Of a stretch of 64,000 bases of DNA, positions 56,916-63,765 are shown piece by piece. The number at the start of each line of letters is the position of its first letter. Position 1 is the first letter of the stretch. The position numbers and the translations under genes are program-made. The DNA comes from JACCXJ01 sp050740695 (lineage in GTDB: Bacteria; Pseudomonadota; Gammaproteobacteria; JACCXJ01): contig JBOIDR010000003.1 of assembly GCA_050740695.1 (NCBI GenBank), positions 1 through 64,000 of the forward strand, given 5' to 3'. The notes below the pieces were generated by a model. It had not been told where the DNA came from, did no database searches, and saw nothing but the letters and a program-made list of their open reading frames with translations.

Positions 56916-57158
56916 ATGAAATCCTCCCGAGCTGACGGTCTCGGCCACTGGCCGGAGGGAAAGCGCCGCCGTGAAGCGCCACTCCCGGCCGAGCTCCGCA
57001 GGCGCATCCTAGCGGCGCGCAAGGCGGGCGAGATGTCTCTCCGGAGTCTCGCCCGTCAGGCGGGGATTTCGGACCGGGCGTTACGCCGCTGGCTCGCCGG
57101 CGAAGATTGGCCGGCGCGCGAGAAAGTCGCGGCGCTGAGGACGGTCGTCGGGGTATGA
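56916..57158 (+). CDS. Helix-turn-helix regulator-like protein
   Basis: From the ATG at 56916 the product has 80 residues. ELRRRILAARKAGEMSLRSL and ARQAGISDRALRRWLAGEDW form a clear helix-turn-helix. It probably regulates nearby phage genes. No ribosome binding site is obvious. Confidence 0.7.
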   Translation: MKSSRADGLGHWPEGKRRREAPLPAELRRRILAARKAGEMSLRSLARQAGISDRALRRWLAGEDWPAREKVAALRTVVGV

Positions 57159-57242
57159 CCGAGAGATCGGAGCGGCACGTTGCAGCAGTCGGCCGCCTTG
57201 TCAAGTCTGCCAGCGCCGGCAAAATGGTCGTACCATCCCGAG

Positions 57243-57455
57243 ATGCGCGGCGTGCTCGTGGACCTGCGGAATGATGACGAGGGGTGGATCCCGCTCGAGG
57301 TCGAGTACCGGCCGGCCAGTGTAGACCTGCCTATGTCCTACACGATCATCCGGCCCTATCCTGAGCTCTCCTCGCATCTGCGCCATGTGGCAACAGACCG
57401 TGGCGCGCGCCTCGCCCGCAGTCTGCATCTCATCTACATCGCCCACCACCTCTAG
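57243..57455 (+). CDS. Small hypothetical protein
   Basis: From the ATG at 57243 the product has 70 residues: MRGVLVDLRNDDEGWIPLEV with an acidic centre and an IIRPYPELSSHLRHVATDRG segment. No family is recognised. The 57180 start would add an unlikely leader. Confidence 0.45.
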   Translation: MRGVLVDLRNDDEGWIPLEVEYRPASVDLPMSYTIIRPYPELSSHLRHVATDRGARLARSLHLIYIAHHL

Positions 57456-58002
57456 GGCCTCCTTCCCCGAAGCCTGGCGAAGCTGCTGGCGCTCGCCGCG
57501 TTCCGCGCGGCCCACGCCCTGTCACACCCCGACCACCATCCTACTCGCCCTCCTTTGGCACGCCGCGTGGTAGCGCTTGGGCGAAGTCTGGCGGTCCGCG
57601 GCGTGCAGCGCGATGGCCTGGTCGATGCCTTTACGGCGCGAAGCGCCTCCGATTCGGCGCGGAGCGCTTCAAAAGCTTTTAGAAGAATAAAGCCAAAAGA
57701 ACTGGGGCGCGGTTCTTTGCGGGTTCTGGGATAGATCTTCCATCCTATTGGGGCAGATCTAGACAAGCCTGCGGAACGGTGCGGTTCGTTTACTCTATTG
57801 GGGCGGATCTCTTCCGGGATAGCCGCCGCCACCCGGGCGATCGGTTGGCGAAAAAGAGGGCGGGGCGCGTGCTAGGGGCGCTTAGCGGGGCAGTAGCGAG
57901 GGGGCTCTAGGGCAAGAATGCGCTTTTTCTAGGCTCGGCACGAGCGGGGTGGTGGCCGGTGTGCGGGGGAGTAGCGGATCGGGGTCCTGCGGGCCTCGGT
58001 CG
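57456..58002. other. Non-coding region with a pair of direct repeats
   Basis: No gene is supported. CTATTGGGGCRGATCT occurs at 57745-57760 and 57795-57810, exactly 50 bp apart, with one mismatch. The repeats lie downstream of the probable replication gene (58003-58812) and could be binding sites for it or for a repressor. Confidence 0.55.
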
Positions 58003-58812
58003 TCACGATGGCGCGCGTTTCTTGTAGTCCGGACGCATCCCCGCGAGGAGGGCCTGGATCGCCGCGCCGATATGTGCCCCGCGCGATCGGGTGTTCGTGA
58101 GGTGCGCCGCGCGGCCGACCGCTGCGGCGGCCTTCTGAGCGGCCACCTTTGCCGCGTCGATGACAAGCCGGATCTCCTCTTGTTCATCCTTCCATTTGCT
58201 ATAGGCCTGCCGTGCGGCGGACTTGAAGGCATGGGCGGTGCGCTTACCGATCGCTTTCCATAGGGTGCCGTCGGTGATCTTGCGGATTGACGGTCGGCCG
58301 TACTTCTCGCCTTTAAGGTCCCTACCGCACTGCTCGATGCGGTTCATGAGGCCTTGCTTGACGATCCAATCGATGCGTCGCTTGCACGCCCAATAGCTCA
58401 CGCCGGCAAATTCGGCGATCTTTTTAATCGAGCGGCCCCCAAAGTACCAAAGGCCGCTGTGCTGGTCCTGATAGGGGACTGCGATCGTGTCGGTGCGATA
58501 ATCGTTCACCTGGATCATCGCCAGGATTACCCTCGCCATAGAAAGCCGCCCGACGGCGTGCATGAGGCGCCCACCGTAGTGACGCAGGCAGGGGATGTCG
58601 GTTTTCCCGATCACCCATTGCTCGAGCTCGGAGCGGGCCGCGTCGTACACGGCCTCGACGTAGGCGATTTGCCTCCAGGGGACGCCGGGGATCGTGAGGT
58701 TTCCCGCATCGAAGCGCTCCTCGGCCCAGGCCTGCATGCGTGCGAGCCACGCGGCGCTTTTCTCCTTTCGCTTGGCGCGGCGCGCAACCTTTTCTGGGCT
58801 CTGCTGGCTCAT
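58003..58812 (-). CDS. Probable phage replication protein
   Basis: From the ATG at 58812 (GGAGACATCGACC precedes it) the product has 269 residues. The centre has a winged-helix-like segment (LWYFGGRSIKKIAEFAGVSY and ACKRRIDWIVKQGLMNRIEQ) of the kind found in plasmid and phage replication initiators. The C-terminus is basic and Ala-rich. Direct repeats occur on both sides (57745-57810 and 59126-59160). The role is inferred from this architecture and position. Confidence 0.6.
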   Translation of the reverse strand: MSQQSPEKVARRAKRKEKSAAWLARMQAWAEERFDAGNLTIPGVPWRQIAYVEAVYDAARSELEQWVIGKTDIPCLRHYGGRLMHAVGRLSMARVILAMIQVNDYRTDTIAVPYQDQHSGLWYFGGRSIKKIAEFAGVSYWACKRRIDWIVKQGLMNRIEQCGRDLKGEKYGRPSIRKITDGTLWKAIGKRTAHAFKSAARQAYSKWKDEQEEIRLVIDAAKVAAQKAAAAVGRAAHLTNTRSRGAHIGAAIQALLAGMRPDYKKRAPS

Positions 58813-59335
58813 GGTCGATGTCTCCACGCCCCAGCAAGCGGGCAAGACGACGCGGCGGTGATGATTGGACCGCGCGCTAGGAGGATCGGAATAGTCGGCG
58901 ACCTGGTGCGGCCAGCCGGAATTTGATAGGATCTTGAATAAGCCATGGCGCGAGTGAAGGTCGCTCCTTGGTCAGGGCACCGGCGGCGTTGTTAGCGCTG
59001 CCTGTGCCCATTTTTTTTGGGAATGCGCCGCCGGCAGAGAAGACAGATCTTCCCTGCCCGCAAAAAAACGCGCGGTTTTTGAACAACAAAATAGCCTTCT
59101 CCCTCCCAAAGGGTGGGCCATAGCCTACCCGGCTTTATTCGGACTACCCGCCTTTATTCGAGCTTGTGATGAGCAGTCAATCGGGTTAAACTTTTCCTAA
59201 TTTCCCTACCTACGCCTGGCTCGTTTGCCCGCGAGCCCCGGGTAAAGGAGCACCGGGGGGGGTGGCCACCCCCCCCGGCGTCCCGCGTTCCGTGCGTTTC
59301 CAGATTGCTTTAAAAGGAAAAGTTGCGCACATGCC
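58813..59335. other. Non-coding region with repeats and a perfect palindrome
   Basis: No gene is supported. A 16-bp sequence TACCCGSCTTTATTCG occurs twice with a 19-bp period (59126-59141, 59145-59160). At 59253-59278 lies a perfect 26-bp palindrome: CCGGGGGGGGTGG and its exact complement. A-rich runs surround both. The region could hold the promoter of the replication gene and possibly an origin. Confidence 0.6.
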
Positions 59336-59725
59336 CTAAAGACAATGCTTCCTTATTTGATCTGCTGATCTCCTGCGCTGCCTCGCCTGCAAGGCAAGGC
59401 GAAGCCCCGCAACGTAGGAATTCGGTGGCTTGCGTACTCGCCGGGCCGCCCGAGGTTTGCGCGAACCTTGCGGATGCCAAGGCGGCTCCCTCGGAGGGGC
59501 TTTGACCCTTTCTTGTTCGATTTGGCTGTGCCCCGCTAGCCAGCCGCGCAACCAGGCGCTCCACCAATCGCTACGACAGCCGGACGGATCCCACTCTCTC
59601 GCAAACCGGCGGAAGAGATATGGCTTTGGATTGGGGCTGACAGGCCAGCCGCGGCGGGCGGCGGCCCGACCAGAGTCGTACAAGGCCCGTAAGCCAGTGC
59701 TCTTGCGTCGCTCGGCCACCTTCAC
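59336..59725 (-). CDS. RMF-like small protein 3
   Basis: From a GTG at 59725, overlapping the previous stop as GTGA, the product has 129 residues. Residues 1-65 (LYDSGRAAARRGWPVSPNPK and SDWWSAWLRGWLAGHSQ) follow the ribosome-modulation-factor pattern: a G-x-x-A helix, an N-P turn, and W-x-x-G-W. The C-terminal half is basic and less regular. RMF binds 70S ribosomes and promotes inactive dimers. Phage relatives are of unknown use. Confidence 0.6.
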   Translation of the reverse strand: MKVAERRKSTGLRALYDSGRAAARRGWPVSPNPKPYLFRRFAREWDPSGCRSDWWSAWLRGWLAGHSQIEQERVKAPPREPPWHPQGSRKPRAARRVRKPPNSYVAGLRLALQARQRRRSADQIRKHCL

Positions 59726-59919
59726 GCCCCTACCCTTGCCCGGCGCGCCTCGCGTACGGCAGCGGCCTCGAGCGCCAAGTGCTCGCCCTTATGCCATCCC
59801 CAGACCCAGGCGTTGCGCCGATCGGCGCGCCGGTACCGGCAGGCGTCGACGGGCTCGCCGCCGAGCGCGGCGGCCAGGCCGAAGAGACAGGGGGGCTTGA
59901 GGGAGTCGCCGTAGCTCAT
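59722..59919 (-). CDS. RMF-like small protein 2
   Basis: The product has 65 residues: MSYGDSLKPPCLFGLAAALG, then CRYRRADRRNAWVWGWHKGE and a helix. The NAWVWGW-H-x-GE part matches the RMF C-terminal motif. Its ATG overlaps, as ATGA, the stop of the restored frame of the gene upstream, and its own stop overlaps the next gene. Confidence 0.65.
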   Translation of the reverse strand: MSYGDSLKPPCLFGLAAALGGEPVDACRYRRADRRNAWVWGWHKGEHLALEAAAVREARRARVGA

Positions 59920-60151
59920 GACGCGCCCCTCAGCACCTGGGAGGCGCGTTGGGGTCTGCGCCGCACGCGAGCGCTCGCCGCGAGGACCTGGTGGAAGCGG
60001 TGCCCCGCGCCGGCCACCTCCTGCCCGGCCCGCCAGCCGCGCATCCACTCGTCCGGCCGAGCTCGTACCGCGGCGGGGCGCTCTCCGCGGGATCGCCGCG
60101 GAGACCCGCCGTCCAGCCCTCGCGGTACGCGGAGAGAACGAGTTCACTCAT
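59916..60151 (-). pseudogene. RMF-like small protein 1, frameshifted
   Basis: MSELVLSAYREGWTAGLRGD, then PAESAPPRYELGR, is strongly RMF-like, but the continuation DEWMRGWRAGQEVAG with HRFHQVLAASARVRRR lies in another frame. A one-base deletion near 60050-60060 explains this. In the restored frame the stop overlaps the ATG of RMF-like 2 as ATGA, which supports the restored frame as ancestral. The present product would keep only the first half of the fold. Confidence 0.65.
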
Positions 60152-60455
60152 GGCCTGGGCCTCGGGCGGGAGGTAGGGGCCCCACCTGGTGGGCGCCCGG
60201 ATCTGTCGACCCGCGTCCTCCCCCCCTCCCCTGCGCCCAACCCCCTCCCTTCCTCCCCCGCTCCGCGCAGGGGAGGGGGGTAGGCAAGGGAGGGGGCGGC
60301 ATAGAAGGGCCCGAGGAGAAATCGGGCAAGGGGCCGGTGCCAGGCTTGCGCAGCGTAGTCGTTGGTGTCGCCAGCCCGGACGTCGGCCTAGGAGAACCCC
60401 AGGGGAGTAGGTCCCCATGCAGTCGGTCTGCTATACTGAGCGTCTGTACCGCCAT
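60144..60455 (-). CDS. Small hypothetical protein with a repeat-encoded tail
   Basis: From ATG 60455 the product is about 103 residues: MAVQTLSIADRLHGDLLPWG, then a Pro/Gly-rich half encoded by the palindromic element at 60217-60298. It overlaps the RMF-like 1 start. Support is moderate: the N-terminus is protein-like but no family is recognised. Confidence 0.45.
   Translation of the reverse strand: MAVQTLSIADRLHGDLLPWGSPRPTSGLATPTTTLRKPGTGPLPDFSSGPSMPPPPLPTPLPCAERGRKGGGWAQGRGGGRGSTDPGAHQVGPLPPARGPGHE
60217..60298. repeat. Palindromic repeat element, long type (copy 4)
   Basis: CTCCCCTGCGCCCAACCCCC, the centre around GCTCCGCGCAGGGGAGGGG, and a shortened end. It is about 80 bp and lies in the lysogeny region, within or next to a small minus-strand frame. 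Confidence 0.85.
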
Positions 60456-60604
60456 TGGGTCTTTACCCGGGCTCATGGCAGCGCGCCGGCCTCCCTGCGC
60501 CGGCGCGCAACTCACCTTAGTTCGTGGCCCGCTCCTGCGGGCCTACCCTTTCGCGCCCCGCCCCGACCGTAGCCGGAGGGTGGGCCACCAATCCGCTAAT
60601 CGCA

Positions 60605-60829
60605 TCAATCCGGCGCTATTCCCGCGCTGCATCGGTCCCCGGGCTGGCGCAATCTCATGATCGTCAGGCGCCCGTGGACCGAGACCATCAGCAGGTCCCG
60701 GACGTACTCGCTCCGAGTCACGCCGGCTGCTGCCGCGAGCGCGCTCAGCGCCTCGCCCGTCGCTTCCGGGATCCATGTCCTACACTCCTCCGTCAGCTTC
60801 CCCAAACCGGAACTTCTGCCTGTCCTCAT
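60605..60829 (-). CDS. Small DNA-binding-type regulator
   Basis: From ATG 60829, with CAGGAGG 5 bases upstream, the product has 74 residues. EATGEALSALAAAAGVTRSE followed by YVRDLLMVSVHGRL is a helix-turn-helix or ribbon-helix-helix-like region. It lies close to the immunity switch and is likely an early regulator. Confidence 0.65.
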   Translation of the reverse strand: MRTGRSSGLGKLTEECRTWIPEATGEALSALAAAAGVTRSEYVRDLLMVSVHGRLTIMRLRQPGDRCSAGIAPD

Positions 60830-60946
60830 CCGATCCTCCTGATCTGTCAATCATTTCCCTCCCCCTCTCCGCCGGCGTGACCGGGGCGACCTGGCCCGCC
60901 GCCCCCCCTGATGACGAGCTCGCCTTGGCACACGGGCAGTGGGCGG

Positions 60947-61195
60947 TCATGCGGCTCTCTTGCGGCCGAGCTTGCGCTGGCGCCCAGCGGTCTTCGCGAA
61001 CAGATCCGGCCGTAGATCGGCGGCCGTCACCTTGCCGCCGGTTGCCCGTTCAATCGCCACAATCGTTCGGATGCCAGCAAGACGGTGCCCGTGGGCCACC
61101 TGTGACAAGTACCCCAAAGACGTCCCGATGCTTGCGGCCAAAACGTCGCCCTGACCCCTGTGGAGCGCCTGCTCGTAATAGTCCAGGAACTTCAC
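60947..61195 (-). CDS. Cro-like regulator (YdaS type)
   Basis: The product has 82 residues: MKFLDYYEQALHRGQGDVLA, then ASIGTSLGYLSQVAHGHRLA and GIRTIVAIERATGGKVTAAD. This is the family pattern of Cro/YdaS proteins: an alpha-helical DNA-binding domain with an N-terminal amphipathic helix. It is divergent from the repressor at 61278 across the operator region and probably drives the lytic direction. Confidence 0.85.
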   Translation of the reverse strand: MKFLDYYEQALHRGQGDVLAASIGTSLGYLSQVAHGHRLAGIRTIVAIERATGGKVTAADLRPDLFAKTAGRQRKLGRKRAA

Positions 61196-61203
61196 GCTCT
61201 TAT

Positions 61204-61269
61204 ATTAGCTCCTGCTAATGTTTGATGCAATAGCATGTGCTCATTGCGTACCGGATAGCACTTGCTACG
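61204..61269. promoter_or_regulatory. Immunity operator region: three operators spaced 25 bp
   Basis: ATTAGCTCCTGCTAAT (61204-61219), AATAGCATGTGCTCAT (61229-61244) and GATAGCACTTGCTACG (61254-61269) share TAGC(N4)GCT. Their starts are exactly 25 bp apart. They lie between the divergent cro-like and repressor genes, where a CI/Cro operator is expected. Confidence 0.8.
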
Positions 61270-61277
61270 CTGCTCGG

Positions 61278-61655
61278 GTGACTTTGGACATCCGAGTACA
61301 AAACCTGCGGCGGCTCATCTCCGAGTACGGCCAGCAGCGGTTGCTCGCTGACGCGGCCGGGATGAACCCATCTCACCTTAGCCAGATACTTACGGGCCGA
61401 CGCGGCCTCGGGGAAAACCTCGCGCGACGGATCGAGGAGACGCTGGGGCTACCCCATCTGTGGCTGGACCAGGGCGACCATTCCCGTCAGATGCCGCTCG
61501 CGCCTAGCCTGAGGGAAGAAGCGGGGGACTACGATCTCGGCACCCTCCGCCTGGCCCGGGAGATCCGGTCTCTGCCCCTGCAGGACCGGGCCCTCTTTCA
61601 GCGGTTGCTGAGGCGTTTGCTCAACGCCCCAGTAGAAGCGAGGAAGACCCGATGA
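61278..61655 (+). CDS. CI-like repressor (helix-turn-helix, short form)
   Basis: From the GTG at 61278 the product has 125 residues. LRRLISEYGQQRLLADAAGM, NPSHLSQILTGRRGLGENLA and RRIEETLGLPHLWLDQGDHS form the XRE/CI helix-turn-helix domain. A short helical tail follows. The S24 self-cleavage domain is absent, so induction must differ from that of lambda CI. Its stop overlaps the next ATG as ATGA. Confidence 0.85.
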   Translation: MTLDIRVQNLRRLISEYGQQRLLADAAGMNPSHLSQILTGRRGLGENLARRIEETLGLPHLWLDQGDHSRQMPLAPSLREEAGDYDLGTLRLAREIRSLPLQDRALFQRLLRRLLNAPVEARKTR

Positions 61656-62161
61656 CGACAGTGACCTTCGACACCCTCAGGTTCGTCGAGACCTTCAAGG
61701 CGGCGGGGGTCTCCGACGCCCAGGCCAAGGCCGCGGTCGCGCGACGATTGGCGAAGGCTATGAAGGCTGCCGGCATCCGGAACACTGAGCTGGCCGAACG
61801 GTGCGATGTCACCGTCCAAGCTGTGGGGGGGTGGTTGCGGACAGGGCGGATCGCCCCTAGACACTTCCCTGACATCTGCATGCTCGTAGAGTGCACTATC
61901 GAATGGCTCACGACCGGCAAGGAACTGTCCGCCGAGGCACGCGCAGCAGCAATGGACTTGGACGCCGACACCCTCCGCCTAGCCCGGGCGATTCAGTCCC
62001 TTGCCCCTCGGGACCGGGCCCACCTTAAGGAAGACCCGGCGGCCTACACGGCCGACGCTCTCCACCTCCTGCAAGAGATCAACTCTCTGCCCCGCGAGTC
62101 ACGGGTGGTCGTTCAGCAGTTGGTGCGTTTGCTCAACGCGCCCCCTGGGACGGGAAGCTAG
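61652..62161 (+). CDS. Second repressor with an N-terminal DUF1640-like segment
   Basis: The product has 169 residues. MTTVTFDTLRFVETFKAAGV and SDAQAKA match the N-terminus of the DUF1640/CCDC90-like proteins encoded downstream. The rest is a helix-turn-helix repressor: RRLAKAMKAAGIRNTELAER, then CDVTVQAVGGWLRTGRIAPR and ECTIEWLTTGKE. The C-terminus repeats helices resembling those at the end of the CI-like protein (LRLARAIQSLAPRDR vs LRLAREIRSLPLQDR). It looks like a natural fusion made by duplication within this cluster. It is coupled to the preceding gene. Confidence 0.8.
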   Translation: MTTVTFDTLRFVETFKAAGVSDAQAKAAVARRLAKAMKAAGIRNTELAERCDVTVQAVGGWLRTGRIAPRHFPDICMLVECTIEWLTTGKELSAEARAAAMDLDADTLRLARAIQSLAPRDRAHLKEDPAAYTADALHLLQEINSLPRESRVVVQQLVRLLNAPPGTGS

Positions 62162-62178
62162 AGCGGAGGAATACCCGG

Positions 62179-62481
62179 ATGACGACAGTGACCTTCGACA
62201 CCTTGAGATACGCCGAAGCCCTGAAGACCGGCGGCGTTCCGGAGGCCCAGGCCAAGGCCCAAGCCGTGGCGCTCGCCGAAGCGCTGCACCAGGGCGGCCA
62301 GGACCTGGCGACCAAGGGGGACATCGCCGAGCTCAGGATGGCCACCAAAGCGGACACCGCCGAGCTCAAGGCCGAGATCCAGGCAATGATCAATCGGCTG
62401 CTGCTCTCCCTCATCGGCATCATCGTCGGCTCAATGGTCGCGATGACCGGCATCTTCGCCGCGATTGTGAAATGGCTTTGA
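62179..62481 (+). CDS. DUF1640-like coiled-coil membrane protein (copy A)
   Basis: The product has 100 residues: MTTVTFDTLRYAEALKTGGV and EAQAKAQAVALAEALHQGGQ, followed by the coiled coil ATKADTAELKAEIQAMINRL, then a C-terminal membrane helix (LSLIGIIVGSMVAMTGIFAA). The GGAGGAA upstream of the ATG is a good ribosome binding site. Proteins of this type occur widely in prophages; the role is unknown. Confidence 0.85.
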   Translation: MTTVTFDTLRYAEALKTGGVPEAQAKAQAVALAEALHQGGQDLATKGDIAELRMATKADTAELKAEIQAMINRLLLSLIGIIVGSMVAMTGIFAAIVKWL

Positions 62482-62552
62482 CCATGAGCCAAACTCTCGC
62501 GTCAGCCCCCCTGGGACGGACGGGTAGAGCCGCGGAGGGCAGCGCACAAGCC

Positions 62553-62693
62553 ATGACGACCATCGTATTCGAGCTATTCGAGGCCCTTAAGAAGGCCGGC
62601 ATAGACGAGGAGACCGCCCGCAAGGTCGCCCAGGCGGTCCTGGCCGTCCTGGCCGCCGTCGGCACGGTCGCGGCGCTGGTGAAGTTGCTATGA
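62553..62693 (+). CDS. DUF1640-like short membrane protein (copy B)
   Basis: The product has 46 residues: MTTIVFELFEALKKAGIDEE, then TARKVAQAVLAVLAAVGTVA and ALVKLL. It has the family N-terminus and membrane end but lacks the coiled coil. Its short length suggests a deletion derivative of the neighbouring genes. Confidence 0.7.
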   Translation: MTTIVFELFEALKKAGIDEETARKVAQAVLAVLAAVGTVAALVKLL

Positions 62694-62763
62694 CATCTGC
62701 CCCCTGGGCGGCTGTGGACTATGCCACCCGCGAGGACGTCTACCGCATCGTCTCCGAGACGCG

Positions 62764-63006
62764 ATGACGGCAGTGACCTTCGACACCCTGAAGTTCGTCG
62801 AGACCCTCAAGGCGGCGGGGGTCTCCGAAGCGCAGGCCAAGGCCATCGCCCAGGCCTTCAGGGATGCTCAGGGGGAGGTTGAGCTTGTAACCAAGGCAGA
62901 TCTGCGCGCGGAATTGGCGGAGCTCAAGGTCGACCTGATCAAGTGGGTCGCCGGCCTCTTGCTCGCCCAGGCAGCGCTCGTGGCCACGCTCGTGAAGCTG
63001 CTATGA
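62764..63006 (+). CDS. DUF1640-like coiled-coil membrane protein (copy C)
   Basis: The product has 80 residues: MTAVTFDTLKFVETLKAAGV and SEAQAKAIAQAFRDAQGEVE, then ADLRAELAELKVDLIKWVAG and the membrane helix LLLAQAALVATLVKLL. This is the most typical member of the family in the window. Copies A and C and the fused repressor share almost the same first 25 bases of coding sequence. Confidence 0.85.
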   Translation: MTAVTFDTLKFVETLKAAGVSEAQAKAIAQAFRDAQGEVELVTKADLRAELAELKVDLIKWVAGLLLAQAALVATLVKLL

Positions 63007-63019
63007 CCTGTCCCGCGTG

Positions 63020-63238
63020 TCAGGCTGCGCGGATCCCGTCTGGTTCGCTGGAAGAAATCGTAAGGCTTGCGGGTTGAGGTTCGCTAGATGCTTCTCGTAA
63101 CTCACCAACAAAAACCGCCTCGGCCATTGCAGCGACTCGTTGCTTTGCGCTTTCTTCGGAGTCGGCTAGCACGTCAAAAGCATACGTCTTGCCGCGATGT
63201 TCGTAGTTAAACCCATAAGTCTTAGAGGAAGTAATCAT
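63020..63238 (-). CDS. Small hypothetical phage protein
   Basis: The product has 72 residues: MITSSKTYGFNYEHRGKTYA, then FDVLADSEESAKQRVAAMAE. The beta-hairpin plus helix is typical of small phage proteins. Its ATG shares the bases CATG with the divergent gene at 63237, so both start codons overlap. The ribosome binding site for this gene is weak. Confidence 0.6.
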   Translation of the reverse strand: MITSSKTYGFNYEHRGKTYAFDVLADSEESAKQRVAAMAEAVFVGELREASSEPQPASLTISSSEPDGIRAA

Positions 63239-63425
63239 GGCTGTTACCTATCCGTGTTATTGGGAAAAAAAGGACAATCGGGGACACTGGTATTGGATTT
63301 ACTATGCAAAGAATGGCGAGGAAATCGCACGAAGCAGCGAAAGCTATGTAAACCGCAGCGACTGCGAGCATTCGATTGGCCTAATAAAAGCCTCGTCCAA
63401 CCACTCCGTTTACTACTCTGAATGA
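63237..63425 (+). CDS. DUF1508/YegP-like small protein
   Basis: The product has 62 residues: NRGHWYWIYYAKNGEEIARS with SESYVNRSDCEHSIGLIKAS is one YegP-type repeat. GAGGAAG precedes the ATG. YegP-like proteins are short beta-rich proteins of unknown function. Confidence 0.75.
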   Translation: MAVTYPCYWEKKDNRGHWYWIYYAKNGEEIARSSESYVNRSDCEHSIGLIKASSNHSVYYSE

Positions 63426-63490
63426 CCAAATTAGCACACTACCAGACTACCAGTCCGACATCTCCTGGGTCAAGTGGGACTTGAGGGCGC

Positions 63491-63745
63491 TCATAGCCAT
63501 TTGACGATTGCGGCGAAGACGCCGGTCATGGCGACCATGGAACCGACGATGATGCCGATGAGGGAGAGTAGCAGCCGATTGATCATTGCCTGGATCTCGG
63601 CCTTGAGCCCGTTCATCTCCGCGTGCAGGAGGTCCTTGGTCACGAGCTGCTCCTTTTCTTGAGAGCCGAGGACGGCTTGCGCGGCCTTACGGGCCGTGTC
63701 ATCGTCGACGCCCGCCTTGCGGAGGGCGTCGTAGAGGTCGTTCAC
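63491..63745 (-). CDS. DUF1640-like coiled-coil membrane protein (copy D)
   Basis: The product has 84 residues: MNDLYDALRKAGVDDDTARK, then AAQAVLGSQEKEQLVTKDLL and GLKAEIQAMINRLLLSLIGI with the same membrane end as copy A. Its last 105 bases are a near-identical inverted copy of the end of copy A (62375-62481). Confidence 0.85.
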   Translation of the reverse strand: MNDLYDALRKAGVDDDTARKAAQAVLGSQEKEQLVTKDLLHAEMNGLKAEIQAMINRLLLSLIGIIVGSMVAMTGVFAAIVKWL

Positions 63746-63765
63746 CAGTTATGCGAACCGGCGTT

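Noticed and set aside
57882..58232. 116-codon frame over the end of the replication gene
   Set aside because: It is a same-strand shadow in another frame with Arg/Ser/Pro-rich composition and no ribosome binding site.
58877..59089. 70-codon minus-strand frame upstream of the replication gene
   Set aside because: It runs through poly-A/T tracts, has no ribosome binding site and shows no protein-like pattern.
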